The notes below the pieces were generated by a model, which did no database searches, was not told where the DNA came from, and was given only the letters and a program-made list of their open reading frames with translations. From NCBI GenBank assembly GCA_947259045.1, contig CAMYKZ010000005.1:32316-96315 (forward strand): a stretch of 64,000 nt of DNA. The letters run 5' to 3'. Shown one piece after another: positions 49,202 to 58,042 of the stretch; within the stretch, counting starts at the first letter, position 1, and every line of letters starts with the position of its first letter. Both the position numbers and the translations under genes were made by a program. The stretch comes from an uncultured Afifella sp. GTDB taxonomy: Bacteria; Pseudomonadota; Alphaproteobacteria; Rhizobiales; Afifellaceae.

Positions 49202-50073
49202 CAGCCCCGGCCCCGGCGGATCTTCGGGTCCAGCACATCGCGCAGGCCGTCGCCCATCAGATTGAGGCCGAGCACGACCAGAACGATTGCCAGCCCCGGA
49301 AACAGCGCCAGGTGGGGGGCGAACGAGATCATTGTCTGCGCCTCATTCAGCATCCGGCCCCAGCTCGGCATCGGCGGCTGGGTGCCGAGCCCGACATAGG
49401 ACAGGCCGGCCTCAGCCAGAATGCCGAGTGAGAACTGGATAGTACCCTGGACAATCAGAAGGTTGAGGATATTCGGCAGAATGTGCTCCAGCGAAATCCG
49501 CCTCGCATTCTTGCCGGCGGTCCGCGCTGCCAGGATATAGTCCCGGGTCCAAAGCGAGAGCGCTGCGCCGCGCGAAATGCGGGCAAAAACCGGGACATTG
49601 AAAATACCGATGGCGATGATGGCATTGATCGCGCCCGGCCCGAACACGGCAGTGATCATGATCGCCATCAGGATAGCCGGAAATGCAAAGATCAGGTCGT
49701 TAGTGCGCATGATCAGTTCATCGGCAAAGCCCCGGCGCGCAGCGGCCGCCAGGCCCAGCGGCACGCCGACGGCCATGCCGATGCCCACCGCAATCAGCGC
49801 CACAGCGATGGAATTGCGCGCGCCGACCATGATCATGGAAAAAATGTCCCGGCCGAAATGGTCCGTTCCAAACCAGTGAACGGCCGATGGCGTCTTCAGC
49901 TTGTCGGCGATTGCCAGTTCGGTAACGTCGAAGGGCGTCCAGAAAAACGAGATCAGAGCCGCCATTGCAAAGACCAGGGTCAGGACAAAACCGGCAACAA
50001 AGCTCGGCGAGCGGACCGCTGTCTGCAGGTGAGAGCGTTCCGCCAGTGCGTTGATTGATCTGGCGTTGCTCAT
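49201..50073 (-). CDS. Peptide ABC transporter permease (DppC type)
   Basis: 290 residues with six spans and the DppC N-terminal segment. The EAA-loop motif is in RISRGAALSLWTRDYILAART, and FGTDHFGRDIFSMIMVGARNS precedes it. It forms the channel with the DppB-type protein in the inner membrane. It overlaps the ATPase by one base and the DppB gene by 4 bases. Confidence 0.94.
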   Translation of the reverse strand: MSNARSINALAERSHLQTAVRSPSFVAGFVLTLVFAMAALISFFWTPFDVTELAIADKLKTPSAVHWFGTDHFGRDIFSMIMVGARNSIAVALIAVGIGMAVGVPLGLAAAARRGFADELIMRTNDLIFAFPAILMAIMITAVFGPGAINAIIAIGIFNVPVFARISRGAALSLWTRDYILAARTAGKNARRISLEHILPNILNLLIVQGTIQFSLGILAEAGLSYVGLGTQPPMPSWGRMLNEAQTMISFAPHLALFPGLAIVLVVLGLNLMGDGLRDVLDPKIRRGRG

Positions 50074-51020
50074 GGATCGCGCCGCCTCAACCTTGGGTCC
50101 ACCGCGGCATAGGCAAGATCGACCAGAAACGTCACCGTGACGACGGCGACGACGAGCAGGATGATGACGCTTTTGACCACGATCAGGTCGCGCTGGATGA
50201 TGCCCTGGAACACCAGCCGGCCGAGACCGGGCAGAAAGAACACGTTTTCAATGATGATCGCACCGGCCATCAGAAACGAAAACTGCAGCCCCAGAATCGT
50301 CAGCACCGGGATCATTGCATTACGCAGGGCATGGCGCCAGAGCGCCTGTCGCCGGCTCAGGCCCTTGGCGCGGGCGGTACGCATGAAATCCTCATCGAGC
50401 GTATCGAGCAGCGACGACCGCATCACCCGGGAAAGGATCGACGCCTGTGGCAGTGCAAGGGCCACAGCCGGCAGGGTCAGCGCTTTCATGGCGGCAAAAA
50501 AGCCGGCGTCCCAGCCGGGAAATCCGCCGGCGGAAAACAGCCGCAGCATGGTTGAAAACAGCAGCACCAGCAGCATCGCGAACCAGAAGTTCGGCACCGC
50601 AATGCCGATCTGCGTGACGCCCATAATGGTGACATCGGTGGCGCTGTTGCGCCTTGCCGCGGCCAGAATGCCGACGGGAAATGCGATCAGGGTTGAGAGC
50701 GCAAGCGCATAAAGCGCCAGCGGCAGCGAAATAAACAGCCGGTCGGCGATCAGTTCAGACACCGGCACCCGGTAGGTATAGCTGATACCGAAATCACCGG
50801 TGAGCAGCCCGCCGATCCATGCCAGATAACGTTCAACCGGCGCGCCGTTCAGGCCGAGCTGTTCGCGCAGGGCGGCAACCGTATCCGGTGCTGCGTTGAG
50901 CCCGAGCATGTAGGCGGCCGGATCGCCCGGCACCACTTCGATCATCAGGAAGATCACCAGGCTTGCCGCCACAAGCGTCAGCGACAGGGACAGCAATCTG
51001 CGCAGGATATAAGACGCCAT
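50070..51020 (-). CDS. Peptide ABC transporter permease (DppB type)
   Basis: 316 residues from the ATG at 51020 (MASYILRRLLSLSL), the conserved family start, with GAGG just upstream. An ATG at 51059 has its own GGGAG site and would add 13 residues. Six spans, the large periplasmic loop after VVPGDPAAYMLG, and the EAA region RVMRSSLLDTLDEDFMRTA are typical. Partner of the DppC-type permease. Confidence 0.92.
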   Translation of the reverse strand: MASYILRRLLSLSLTLVAASLVIFLMIEVVPGDPAAYMLGLNAAPDTVAALREQLGLNGAPVERYLAWIGGLLTGDFGISYTYRVPVSELIADRLFISLPLALYALALSTLIAFPVGILAAARRNSATDVTIMGVTQIGIAVPNFWFAMLLVLLFSTMLRLFSAGGFPGWDAGFFAAMKALTLPAVALALPQASILSRVMRSSLLDTLDEDFMRTARAKGLSRRQALWRHALRNAMIPVLTILGLQFSFLMAGAIIIENVFFLPGLGRLVFQGIIQRDLIVVKSVIILLVVAVVTVTFLVDLAYAAVDPRLRRRDP

Positions 51021-51090
51021 CAACGGCCTCGGCGGGGTCGGAACATGAAGAGCCGGCATCGCCGGCTCCCATTGTCATCGATGAAGCTGA

Positions 51091-52587
51091 TCAATCTTCC
51101 CAATAGACTTTGGTCAGATCGTTGGCCTGCACCGGCGCATTCTCCCACAGGCCTTTCAGCTTGGCGTTCCAGACGCCGGTCTTGGCGAGCTGGAACAGAA
51201 AGACGTTGACCGCATCTTCGGCGATTTTCTTCTGCGCATCCTGCATCAGTTTGGTGCGCATCGCCTCGTCCGTGGTCTCGTTCAGTTTCGTCATGATCGC
51301 CTTGAAACCGTCATCGGCATACTGGAAGTAATAATCGTCGCGGCCATAAATGCCGATATCCATCGGCTCGGTGTGGGAGACGATGGTCAGGTCGAAATCC
51401 TTGCCCTTGAACGCCTGTTCAAGCCACTGCGCCCATTCCAGATTGCTGATCTCCAGATCGATGCCGACCTCGCGCAACTGCGCCGCTATGATTTCGCCGC
51501 CACGCCGCGCATAGGTCGGCGGCGGCAGTTTCAGCGTCGCCTTGAAGCCGTTTTCCAATCCGGCCTCCTTCAGCAGGGCCCGGGATTTGTTCGGGTCGTA
51601 ATCGGACATGCCGGTCAGATCCACATAGGCCGGGTGGTGCGGTGCGAAGTGCGTCCCGATCGGCGTTCCGTATCCGAACATGGCGCCATCGATGATCGCC
51701 TGACGATCGATGGCATGGGCGATGGCGCGGCGCACCAGCACATTGTCGAACGGCGGTTTCTTGTTGTTGATCGCCAGGATCGTTTCGCCTTCGGTTGAAC
51801 CGACAACGACGGAAAACCGCGGATCGGCTTCAAATTGCGGCAGATTTTCAGGTGCTGGAAAGATCGGAAACCCGTCAACGTCGCCGGCCATCATCGCGGC
51901 GAAGGCCGCCGAGGGATCGGCGATGATCTTGAATGTAGCTTTTTCCAGACTGGCCGGCTCGCCCCAATAATCGGGGTTCTTGACGATCTCGACGGAATCG
52001 CCCTTCGCCCATCTGGAGAACTTGAACGGACCGGTGCCGACCGGGTTGTTGACATTGGTCTGTGCGCTCTCCGGCGCAACGATCACCGCATCACCCCAGC
52101 CCATGGAAAACAGGAACGAGCCGGTGGCCTGTTTCAACGTGACCTTTACAGTCGTGGCGTCAACCACTTCGACAGCGTCGATTGGCGCAAACAGCGCCTT
52201 TTGGGCGTTGGTTGAATCGTCCGCCCGCGCGCGATCGAGGGAGAATTTCACGTCATTTGCGTCGAAATCGGTGCCGTCATGAAATTTGACGCCGGAATGC
52301 AGGCTGAACGTATAGGTCAGCCCGTCGTCGGAAATCGTCCAGGATCTGGCCAGCGCCGGCATCACGCTGCCGTCCGGGCCTATCCGCGTCAGGCCCTCGA
52401 ATATGTTGGCGTAGACAACTTCGTCGATCGCAGCCGCGGCGCCGGCTGTCGGGTCCAGACCCGGCGGCTCCAGCCGAACGCCAAGCGTCACGTCGGTTTT
52501 CGCGGCCAGCGCCGTGCCCGCCGTCAGGGCGGCAAATACCGCCGCCAGCGCCAGCCTTTGCATGTTTCCTGCAATTCTATACGCCAT
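51091..52587 (-). CDS. Peptide ABC transporter substrate-binding protein
   Basis: 498 residues from the ATG at 52587 (MAYRIAGNMQRLALA), with GAGGAATGG upstream. A signal peptide (about 1-28) exports it to the periplasm. Family marks are VTLGVRLEPPGLDPTAGAAA, GLTYTFSLHSGVKFHDG and FDPNDVKFSL-type FDANDVKFSL, all of solute-binding family 5. It binds peptides or similar ligands for the DppBCDF-type transporter encoded downstream. The M20 deacylase lies upstream, 60 bases away on the same strand. Confidence 0.93.
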   Translation of the reverse strand: MAYRIAGNMQRLALAAVFAALTAGTALAAKTDVTLGVRLEPPGLDPTAGAAAAIDEVVYANIFEGLTRIGPDGSVMPALARSWTISDDGLTYTFSLHSGVKFHDGTDFDANDVKFSLDRARADDSTNAQKALFAPIDAVEVVDATTVKVTLKQATGSFLFSMGWGDAVIVAPESAQTNVNNPVGTGPFKFSRWAKGDSVEIVKNPDYWGEPASLEKATFKIIADPSAAFAAMMAGDVDGFPIFPAPENLPQFEADPRFSVVVGSTEGETILAINNKKPPFDNVLVRRAIAHAIDRQAIIDGAMFGYGTPIGTHFAPHHPAYVDLTGMSDYDPNKSRALLKEAGLENGFKATLKLPPPTYARRGGEIIAAQLREVGIDLEISNLEWAQWLEQAFKGKDFDLTIVSHTEPMDIGIYGRDDYYFQYADDGFKAIMTKLNETTDEAMRTKLMQDAQKKIAEDAVNVFLFQLAKTGVWNAKLKGLWENAPVQANDLTKVYWED

Positions 52588-52647
52588 GTTCCATTCCTCT
52601 TCCCTCACACGCGGCTCAACGGGCCGCGCTCTGAATTGTCCATTCGA

Positions 52648-53949
52648 TCATATGGCCTGATCGCCATAGAGCAAACCGTGCAATGCAATCGCCATAACCT
52701 TGGCGGAATCCACCATATCGTCAATGCCGACATATTCGTCCGGCTGATGGGCGAGATCGAGAATGCCCGGCCCGTAGGCGATGCAATCCTTCAATTTGCC
52801 GATCCGGTCGATATGTTTCTGGTCGTAGGTGCCCGGCGAAATCACGAATTCAGCCTGTCGGCCAAGCACCTGTTCGATAGCGCCGGCGACGGCTCTCACC
52901 ACCGGCGCGGTCTTTTCCGTCAGCGTCGGGCAGACTTCGAAGATATCGCGGATGTCATAGGAAAATCCGGCCCGGACTTCGCCGAGATCGTCCAGCAGCG
53001 CCGTCACTTCGCTTTTGACTTCGCCGAGATCCTCCTCAATCAGAAACCGCCGGTCGATCACCATGCGACAGCTATCGGGCACGCAGGCGGATGGAAATCC
53101 GTCATAACCGTCCGCCAGCCCGCCATGCACGGAATTGACATTCATCGTCGATTGCCGCGCGCCGTCGGGCACGATCGGCATCGGTGTCGTCCGCTCAGCC
53201 AGCGCCGGATAAAGATTGTCTTCGAAACTCTGCAGCACAGCGCCCATATGGCGCACGGCGCAATCGCCGAGAAACGGCATTGACCCATGCGCAATGCGGC
53301 CATGGGTTTCGATCTCCGCCCACCAGACGCCGCGATGGCCGAGGCAGATCCGGTCCTTGTTGAGCGGTTCGGGGATGATCACATGATCGACCCGCGGCGG
53401 CCCGAAAAATCCCTTTTCCGCCAGAAAGGCGACACCGCCATAACCGCCGGATTCCTCGTCCGCCGTGCCGGAGATCTCGATCGCGCCGGGATAATCGGGG
53501 AAGACCTCGACAAACGCTTCCACGGCAATGATGGAGGCAGCCAGCCCGCCTTTCATGTCGCAGGCGCCGCGGCCATAGATCCGCCCCTCATGCACCTCTG
53601 CGCCGAAGGGATCGAACGTCCAGCCGCTGCCGGTCGCCACCACATCGGTATGGGAGTTGAAATGGACGCAAGGCCCCGTGTGCCGGCCTTCGCGCCGGCC
53701 GATCATGTTCCAGCGCGGATAGCGGTCGCTGTCGCCCGGTGCGCCGATGGCACGGATCAGCTCGACCTGAAAACCCTGCTGCTGCAATCGCTTCTGCAGA
53801 TATTCGCATGCTTCCAGGTAGGCCTCACCCGGCGGGTTGAGTGTCGGAATGCGGATCAGGTCCTGAGTCAGCGCAACCAGGTCGTCGCGCCGGCGCTCGA
53901 TCGCCGCCGCCAGCGCGTCCCAGTCCGTTGCCCGGATCGTCTCATTCAT
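52648..53949 (-). CDS. M20 family deacylase/peptidase (ArgE/DapE type)
   Basis: 433 residues from the ATG at 53949. Metal and catalytic residues are visible in FNSHTDVVATG, GRGACDMKGGLAA and SGTADEESGGYGG. The family hydrolyses N-acyl amino acids or dipeptides; with a peptide ABC transporter next door, a dipeptide or N-acyl amino acid is the likely substrate. It is not the dedicated argE of arginine synthesis on this context. It diverges from psuG, 95 bases apart. Confidence 0.88.
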   Translation of the reverse strand: MNETIRATDWDALAAAIERRRDDLVALTQDLIRIPTLNPPGEAYLEACEYLQKRLQQQGFQVELIRAIGAPGDSDRYPRWNMIGRREGRHTGPCVHFNSHTDVVATGSGWTFDPFGAEVHEGRIYGRGACDMKGGLAASIIAVEAFVEVFPDYPGAIEISGTADEESGGYGGVAFLAEKGFFGPPRVDHVIIPEPLNKDRICLGHRGVWWAEIETHGRIAHGSMPFLGDCAVRHMGAVLQSFEDNLYPALAERTTPMPIVPDGARQSTMNVNSVHGGLADGYDGFPSACVPDSCRMVIDRRFLIEEDLGEVKSEVTALLDDLGEVRAGFSYDIRDIFEVCPTLTEKTAPVVRAVAGAIEQVLGRQAEFVISPGTYDQKHIDRIGKLKDCIAYGPGILDLAHQPDEYVGIDDMVDSAKVMAIALHGLLYGDQAI

Positions 53950-54044
53950 GTCAGCCAATGGTCCCGATAAAGCGGATTGCAACTTGCCATCTTAGCCGAT
54001 CTCATGTCTGTGCAAAGCATCTTTGTCCGACACGAGACCGAACG

Positions 54045-54968
54045 ATGACAGACATCAGTCCGCTTCCGCTCAAATTGTCGCCGGATGTCGCCGCGGCAAC
54101 GGCCGATGGCCGCCCGCTGGTGGCGCTGGAATCCACCATCATCACCCATGGCATGCCGTGGCCGGACAATCTGGAAACCGCCCGCCATGTGGAAGAGGCC
54201 GTGCGCGCGGCGGGTGCTGTGCCTGCGACCATCGCGATTATGGACGGAGACATCCGCATCGGCCTGGCGGACGCCGATCTGGAACGGCTCGCAAAAGCCA
54301 AAAACGTTATGAAACTGAGCCGCGCCGATCTGCCCTTTGCGCTGGCTACAGGCCGTGCCGGCTCGACCACGGTCGCCGCTACCATGATCTGCGCCCACCT
54401 TGCCGGCATTTCCGTCTTTGCTACCGGCGGTGTCGGCGGCGTCCATCGCGGTGCAGAGCAAAGTTTCGATATTTCCGCCGATCTTGAAGAACTGGCGCAA
54501 ACCCCGGTCACGGTTATATCGGCCGGCGCCAAGGCGCTGCTCGATCTGCCCAAGACGCTGGAAGTGCTGGAGACCAAGGGGGTGCCGGTGGTGGCCTACG
54601 GCGCCGACCGGTTCCCGGCCTTCTGGAGCCGCGACAGCGGCCTGGCCGCGCCGTTGCGCGCCGATACGCCGGGTGAGATCGCCGACCTGATGGCCATGAA
54701 ACGCCGGCTTGGCCTCCCAGGCGGTGTGCTGGTCGGCAATCCGGTGCCGGAGGGCGATGAGATCCCGGCCGACGAGATGGAAGTCCATATCGACAAGGCG
54801 CTCGCCGATGCCGGCCGGGAAGGCGTTGCCGGCAAGGCGGTGACGCCGTTCGTGCTCGACCGGATCTATCGGCTGACGGATGGCCGCAGCCTGAAGACGA
54901 ATATCGCGCTGGTGCTGAACAATTCCCGGCTCGGGGCGCAGGTGGCGAAGGCGTTGGCGGCGAGGTGA
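54045..54968 (+). CDS. psuG: Pseudouridine-5'-phosphate glycosidase
   Basis: 307 residues from the ATG at 54045 (MTDISPLPLKLSPDVAA). Family marks are VALESTIITHGMPWPDN, ATGRAGSTTVAATMICAH, GGVGGVHRGAEQSFDISADL and AYGADRFPAFWSRDSG. It splits the C-C glycosidic bond of pseudouridine 5'-phosphate to uracil and ribose 5-phosphate. Its partner kinase psuK lies 8 kb upstream, separated by the peptide-uptake block. It converges with hemA. Confidence 0.95.
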   Translation: MTDISPLPLKLSPDVAAATADGRPLVALESTIITHGMPWPDNLETARHVEEAVRAAGAVPATIAIMDGDIRIGLADADLERLAKAKNVMKLSRADLPFALATGRAGSTTVAATMICAHLAGISVFATGGVGGVHRGAEQSFDISADLEELAQTPVTVISAGAKALLDLPKTLEVLETKGVPVVAYGADRFPAFWSRDSGLAAPLRADTPGEIADLMAMKRRLGLPGGVLVGNPVPEGDEIPADEMEVHIDKALADAGREGVAGKAVTPFVLDRIYRLTDGRSLKTNIALVLNNSRLGAQVAKALAAR

Positions 54969-55043
54969 GCCGCGTCCGGGGCGGATTGCAGCGATCGTGA
55001 GATCGCGGCATTCCGCGAACCACAAATCACGGCGTCCCCGCCG

Positions 55044-56315
55044 CTAACCCCCCGAAGCCGCAAACAGTTCCGCGCGGCGGTTGACATGTTCCGTCGTCGT
55101 CGGGCCTTCGAGCGGCAGGTCGAGCGCCTGCCAGGTTTCCACCAGCGCGCCGATCAGCTCACCGATCAGCGCATCGTCGTGGAACGGTGAGGGCGTAATC
55201 CTGAGCCGCTCCGTGCCGCGCGGCACGGTCGGGTAATTGATCGGCTGGATATAGATCCCGTGTTTGTCGAGCAGCCGGTCGCTGGCCGCCTTGCAGACTT
55301 CCGGGTCGCCGACCAGAACCGGCACGATATGGGTGTCTGAGGGCATCAGGGGCAGGCCGGCTTCGCGCAGCTTTTCCTTGGTGACCGCCGCCTGGCGCTG
55401 TTGCGCCTCGCGCTCGCTTGACGATTGTTTCAGATGCCGGATGGAGGCGCAGGCCGCAGCCGCAAGGCCAGGCGGCAAGGCGGTGGTGAAGATAAAGCCC
55501 GGCGCATAGGAGCGCACCGCGTCGATCAGCGCCGATTTGCCGGTGATGTAACCGCCGAGCGTGCCGAACGCCTTGGCCAGCGTGCCCTCGATCACGTCGA
55601 TCCGGTCCATCACGCCATCGCGCTCGCAGATGCCGGCGCCGCGCGGGCCGTACATGCCGACAGCATGCACTTCGTCGATATAGGTCATGGCGCCGTATCT
55701 GTCGGCCAGATCGGCGATCTTTTCGATCGGCGCGATATCGCCGTCCATTGAATAGACCGATTCAAACACGATCAGCTTGGCCCGGTCCGGCCCGGCCGCC
55801 TTCAGAAGTTCTTCCAGATGGTCCAGATCATTGTGCCGCCAGATCTGTTTGTGGGTTCCGGCCCGGCGCACGCCTTCGATCATCGAGGCATGGTTGAGCT
55901 GGTCGGAAAGAATCAGGCAGTCGGGCAAAAGCCGGGCAATCGTCGAAATGCCGGCCTCGTTGGAGACAAACCCGGACGTGAAGACCAGCGCCGCCTGCTT
56001 GCCGTGCAGATCCGCAAGTTCGCCTTCAAGCTCGACCAGCGGGCGGTTGGTGCCGGAAATATTGCGGGTTCCGCCGGCGCCGGCGCCCATCCTGCCGGCA
56101 GTTTCCTGCAGCGCGGATACGACTTTTTCATGCTGCCCCATGCCGAGATAATCGTTGGAACACCAGATGGTAATATCCCGTTCTTCGCCTTCGCGGCGAT
56201 AGATCGCACGCGGAAACCGCCCGACCTGGCGTTCCAGATCGGCGAAAACCCGGTAACGCCGTTCGGTTTTCAGCGCCTCTACAGCGGTCTGGAAATGGGA
56301 CTGGTAATCGAACAT
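55044..56315 (-). CDS. hemA: 5-aminolevulinate synthase
   Basis: 423 residues of the PLP alpha-oxoamine synthase fold. The lysine that binds PLP lies in [14 protein letters not shown], and the glycine-rich loop is [13 protein letters not shown]. It condenses glycine and succinyl-CoA to start haem synthesis, the alphaproteobacterial (Shemin) route. GGAGC precedes the ATG. A near-promoter inverted repeat lies 35-59 bases upstream. No other haem genes are in the window. Confidence 0.97.
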   Translation of the reverse strand: MFDYQSHFQTAVEALKTERRYRVFADLERQVGRFPRAIYRREGEERDITIWCSNDYLGMGQHEKVVSALQETAGRMGAGAGGTRNISGTNRPLVELEGELADLHGKQAALVFTSGFVSNEAGISTIARLLPDCLILSDQLNHASMIEGVRRAGTHKQIWRHNDLDHLEELLKAAGPDRAKLIVFESVYSMDGDIAPIEKIADLADRYGAMTYIDEVHAVGMYGPRGAGICERDGVMDRIDVIEGTLAKAFGTLGGYITGKSALIDAVRSYAPGFIFTTALPPGLAAAACASIRHLKQSSSEREAQQRQAAVTKEKLREAGLPLMPSDTHIVPVLVGDPEVCKAASDRLLDKHGIYIQPINYPTVPRGTERLRITPSPFHDDALIGELIGALVETWQALDLPLEGPTTTEHVNRRAELFAASGG

Positions 56316-56349
56316 GCAGCAAGCTCCACCCGGATGATCACATATCTAA

Positions 56350-56374
56350 ACTGGAATAGGTCTTGATTTCCAGT
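56350..56374. promoter_or_regulatory. Inverted repeat in the hemA promoter region
   Basis: ACTGGAA (56350-56356) and TTCCAGT (56368-56374) are perfect 7-bp arms separated by 11 bases, close upstream of hemA. The layout suits a dimeric regulator. It does not match an FNR-type site. No regulator is assigned. Confidence 0.35.
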
Positions 56375-56470
56375 GTCAGACTGACGCGCTTTGTCACATT
56401 ATCATCACGGCGCCGTGTGGCGGTTTGATCTGGGGCAAACCGCCGGAACAATTGCAGCACGGCGGTCCCG

Positions 56471-56779
56471 TCAAGCGCCGAGGCTGGTTCGCCCCGGTTT
56501 GCGGCGGCCGAAAAACCGCTTCAGCGCGCCTTGCTCTTCGCTGGCAGACGGCGTTCTGAGTTGCTGCAGGAACTGGCCCAGCAACCGCTGCGTTCCGTCC
56601 TGTGTGCCTGAACGGCCGATCTCTTCTTCAAGCGATTCGGCGATCACCGACGCCATCAGCGGATCGGCGGACTTGATCGCCTTGGTGATCGCGATCAGCA
56701 CCTTGCACAAGGCCAGTGATATCTGCTGGTCGCCATCGAATTTCTGGACCCCGTTGGAAGACTGGTTTTTCATACGCAT
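56471..56779 (-). CDS. Small protein of unknown function
   Basis: 102 residues from the ATG at 56779, with GGGAG eight bases upstream. It is helical, polar and without signal or membrane segments. The central part (LALCKVLIAITKAIKSADPLM) is amphipathic, and the tail is basic (LKRFFGRRKPGRTSLG). I do not recognise the family. It lies upstream of hemA on the same strand, 155 bases away. The next feature upstream is the sRNA region. Confidence 0.65.
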   Translation of the reverse strand: MRMKNQSSNGVQKFDGDQQISLALCKVLIAITKAIKSADPLMASVIAESLEEEIGRSGTQDGTQRLLGQFLQQLRTPSASEEQGALKRFFGRRKPGRTSLGA

Positions 56780-56944
56780 GACTACACTCCCAGAAAAAAG
56801 ATTCGCCCCGCCCATTTTGTTGAGCTTGATTGTTCAGGCGCGTTTCTATTCCGGGCAAAATAGCTTCGCCTGACGGCAAAGTTGTGGCGATTTCTTGTTT
56901 GGGAAACGAAAGCGCGACAAGCGGTGGTCCAGCGCGACGGCGGC

Positions 56945-57003
56945 CAAAAAGAGACCCGCAATTCGGTGCGGGTCCAAGTCAGGGAGGAAGAGCTTCATTG
57001 CAG
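56945..57003 (-). ncRNA. suhB/MmgR (alpha-r8)-like small RNA, copy 1
   Basis: On the minus strand the stretch contains the unpaired-type motif CTTCCTCCCT followed by GACTTGG and a hairpin (GGACCCGCACCGAATTGCGGGTC) with a T-tract ending about 56945. That is the arrangement I recall for the alpha-r8 family: anti-Shine-Dalgarno-like UUCCUCCCU plus Rho-independent terminator. A CTTGTT/TATTAT promoter (TATTAT at 57005-57010) places the 5' end near 57000, so the transcript may be only 55-80 nt. A second copy lies 200 bases away. No protein start is found in the region. Confidence 0.6.
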
Positions 57004-57012
57004 CATAATATG

Positions 57013-57040
57013 GTTAACGATGAGTTAACAAGGTGTTAAC
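57013..57040 (+). repeat. Three GTTAAC sites with 11-bp spacing upstream of sRNA copy 1
   Basis: GTTAAC occurs at 57013-57018, 57024-57029 and 57035-57040, exactly 11 bases apart and partly in TGTTAACAAGG context. They overlap the -35 region of the sRNA promoter, so a helix-phased regulator site is possible. Confidence 0.6.
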
Positions 57041-57151
57041 AAGGTGTGTTCCAAAGGTAATGTCGTGGCGCTTATATGGCGCAGGCAGGGATTCTGGCAG
57101 ATTGACGTTCGGCGCTTTGCCGATTGCCGCCGATCCCGTCATTGAGCAGGC

Positions 57152-57230
57152 AAAAAAAGACCCGCAACCAGTGCGGGCCCAAGTCTATAGGGAGGAAGCT
57201 GCAATTTACCGTAGAACCGATTGATGAAAG
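57152..57230 (-). ncRNA. suhB/MmgR (alpha-r8)-like small RNA, copy 2
   Basis: The minus strand reads GCTTCCTCCCTATAGACTTGG, then a stable hairpin (arms around CCCGCA / TGCGGG, 57161-57177) and seven Ts ending at 57152. The core and terminator match copy 1 at most positions. The 5' end is a guess based on the usual ~77-nt size; no convincing promoter was found. Tandem or multiple copies per genome are known for this RNA family. Confidence 0.6.
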
Positions 57231-57338
57231 GTTAATTTGCAATCGATCGCTGTTTTTGCAGTCCGGAATGGGATGGAGAGACAATGATCGCTGGATGAGC
57301 GGCCCGAGGCATAGGTGACGGAACGTACCGGAAAAGGC

Positions 57339-57413
57339 TGGTGCCGCAGGGGAGAATTGAACTCCCGACCTCACCCTTACCAAGGGTGCGCTCTACCACT
57401 GAGCTACTGCGGC
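57339..57413 (-). tRNA. tRNA-Thr(GGT)
   Basis: On the minus strand GCCGCAG (57413-57407) pairs with CTGCGGC, followed by discriminator A and an encoded CCA (57339-57341). The anticodon arm ACCCTTGGTAAGGGT gives anticodon GGT, and the T-arm is GGGAGTTCAATTCTCCC. 75 nt including CCA. Confidence 0.97.
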
Positions 57414-57738
57414 CCGAATTCGGCCCGGAAACAAATCTGAAACAAACCTGAAACAAACCTGAATCAAATCTGCCGGCCGCGGAAGCGGCGCAAATGCGAT
57501 CGTGATGGCTGAAAGTGTGATCGCAAGCTGCGCGCGGCGCGTCAATGCCACAGACCGGCGGTTTGTGCAACTGGCCAATTGACGTTTTTACCACTGCAGG
57601 AGATGCCGTCCGCCGTCCGCCGGGCACCCGGACATTGATCAGGCAAGCGCGGTCAGGGGCGTCATGATCGCCGACCGTTAGCCTTGTCCTGCGGTTTGCC
57701 CTTCCATTCAGCGCGAGCCTGCGTTATTCACCGCCGCC
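57414..57738. other. Non-coding region upstream of tRNA-Thr
   Basis: 325 bases before the small gene at 57739. It holds a four-copy 11-base tandem repeat (57428-57471) upstream of the tRNA and otherwise no ORF, terminator or RNA that I can support. The tRNA promoter must lie here. Confidence 0.5.
57428..57471. repeat. Four tandem 11-base repeats (GAAACAAACCT-type) upstream of tRNA-Thr
   Basis: Units at 57428, 57439, 57450 and 57461 read GAAACAAATCT, GAAACAAACCT (twice) and GAATCAAATCT. They sit 15-58 bases upstream of the tRNA 5' end, where the promoter should be, with one unit per helical turn. Confidence 0.85.
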
Positions 57739-57930
57739 ATGGTTAAAGACGGTTCTGTACGGCTGACACCCGCCGAGGCACGCCGCAAGCGGCTTGCGGC
57801 ATCGCTGAGGTCCAATCTGCGCCGGCGCAAGGACCAGGGCCGCGACCGCGCGGACGAACCCGGCGGGAAGGTTACAGGGCAACCGGCAGACGGGCAGCCG
57901 CCGGAGAACGATCCCGCCCGGAAACGATAA
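57739..57930 (+). CDS. Small basic protein upstream of murA, unknown function
   Basis: 63 residues: a basic helical N-terminus ([23 protein letters not shown]) and a polar tail. A similar small ORF often precedes murA in Rhizobiales, and the arginine-rich helix may bind RNA or DNA. There is no recognised domain and no convincing ribosome site, so its expression is uncertain. It lies 112 bases upstream of murA on the same strand. Confidence 0.55.
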   Translation: MVKDGSVRLTPAEARRKRLAASLRSNLRRRKDQGRDRADEPGGKVTGQPADGQPPENDPARKR

Positions 57931-58042
57931 GGCCTGGATGACACGGCGGGGCGATAGACCGGTGCGCGGTCATCGTTCTGCCGCAACTGAGATAAACAAC
58001 ACCGGACCGGGACATCTCCGGTCGGGGCTGGAGACTGGCACG

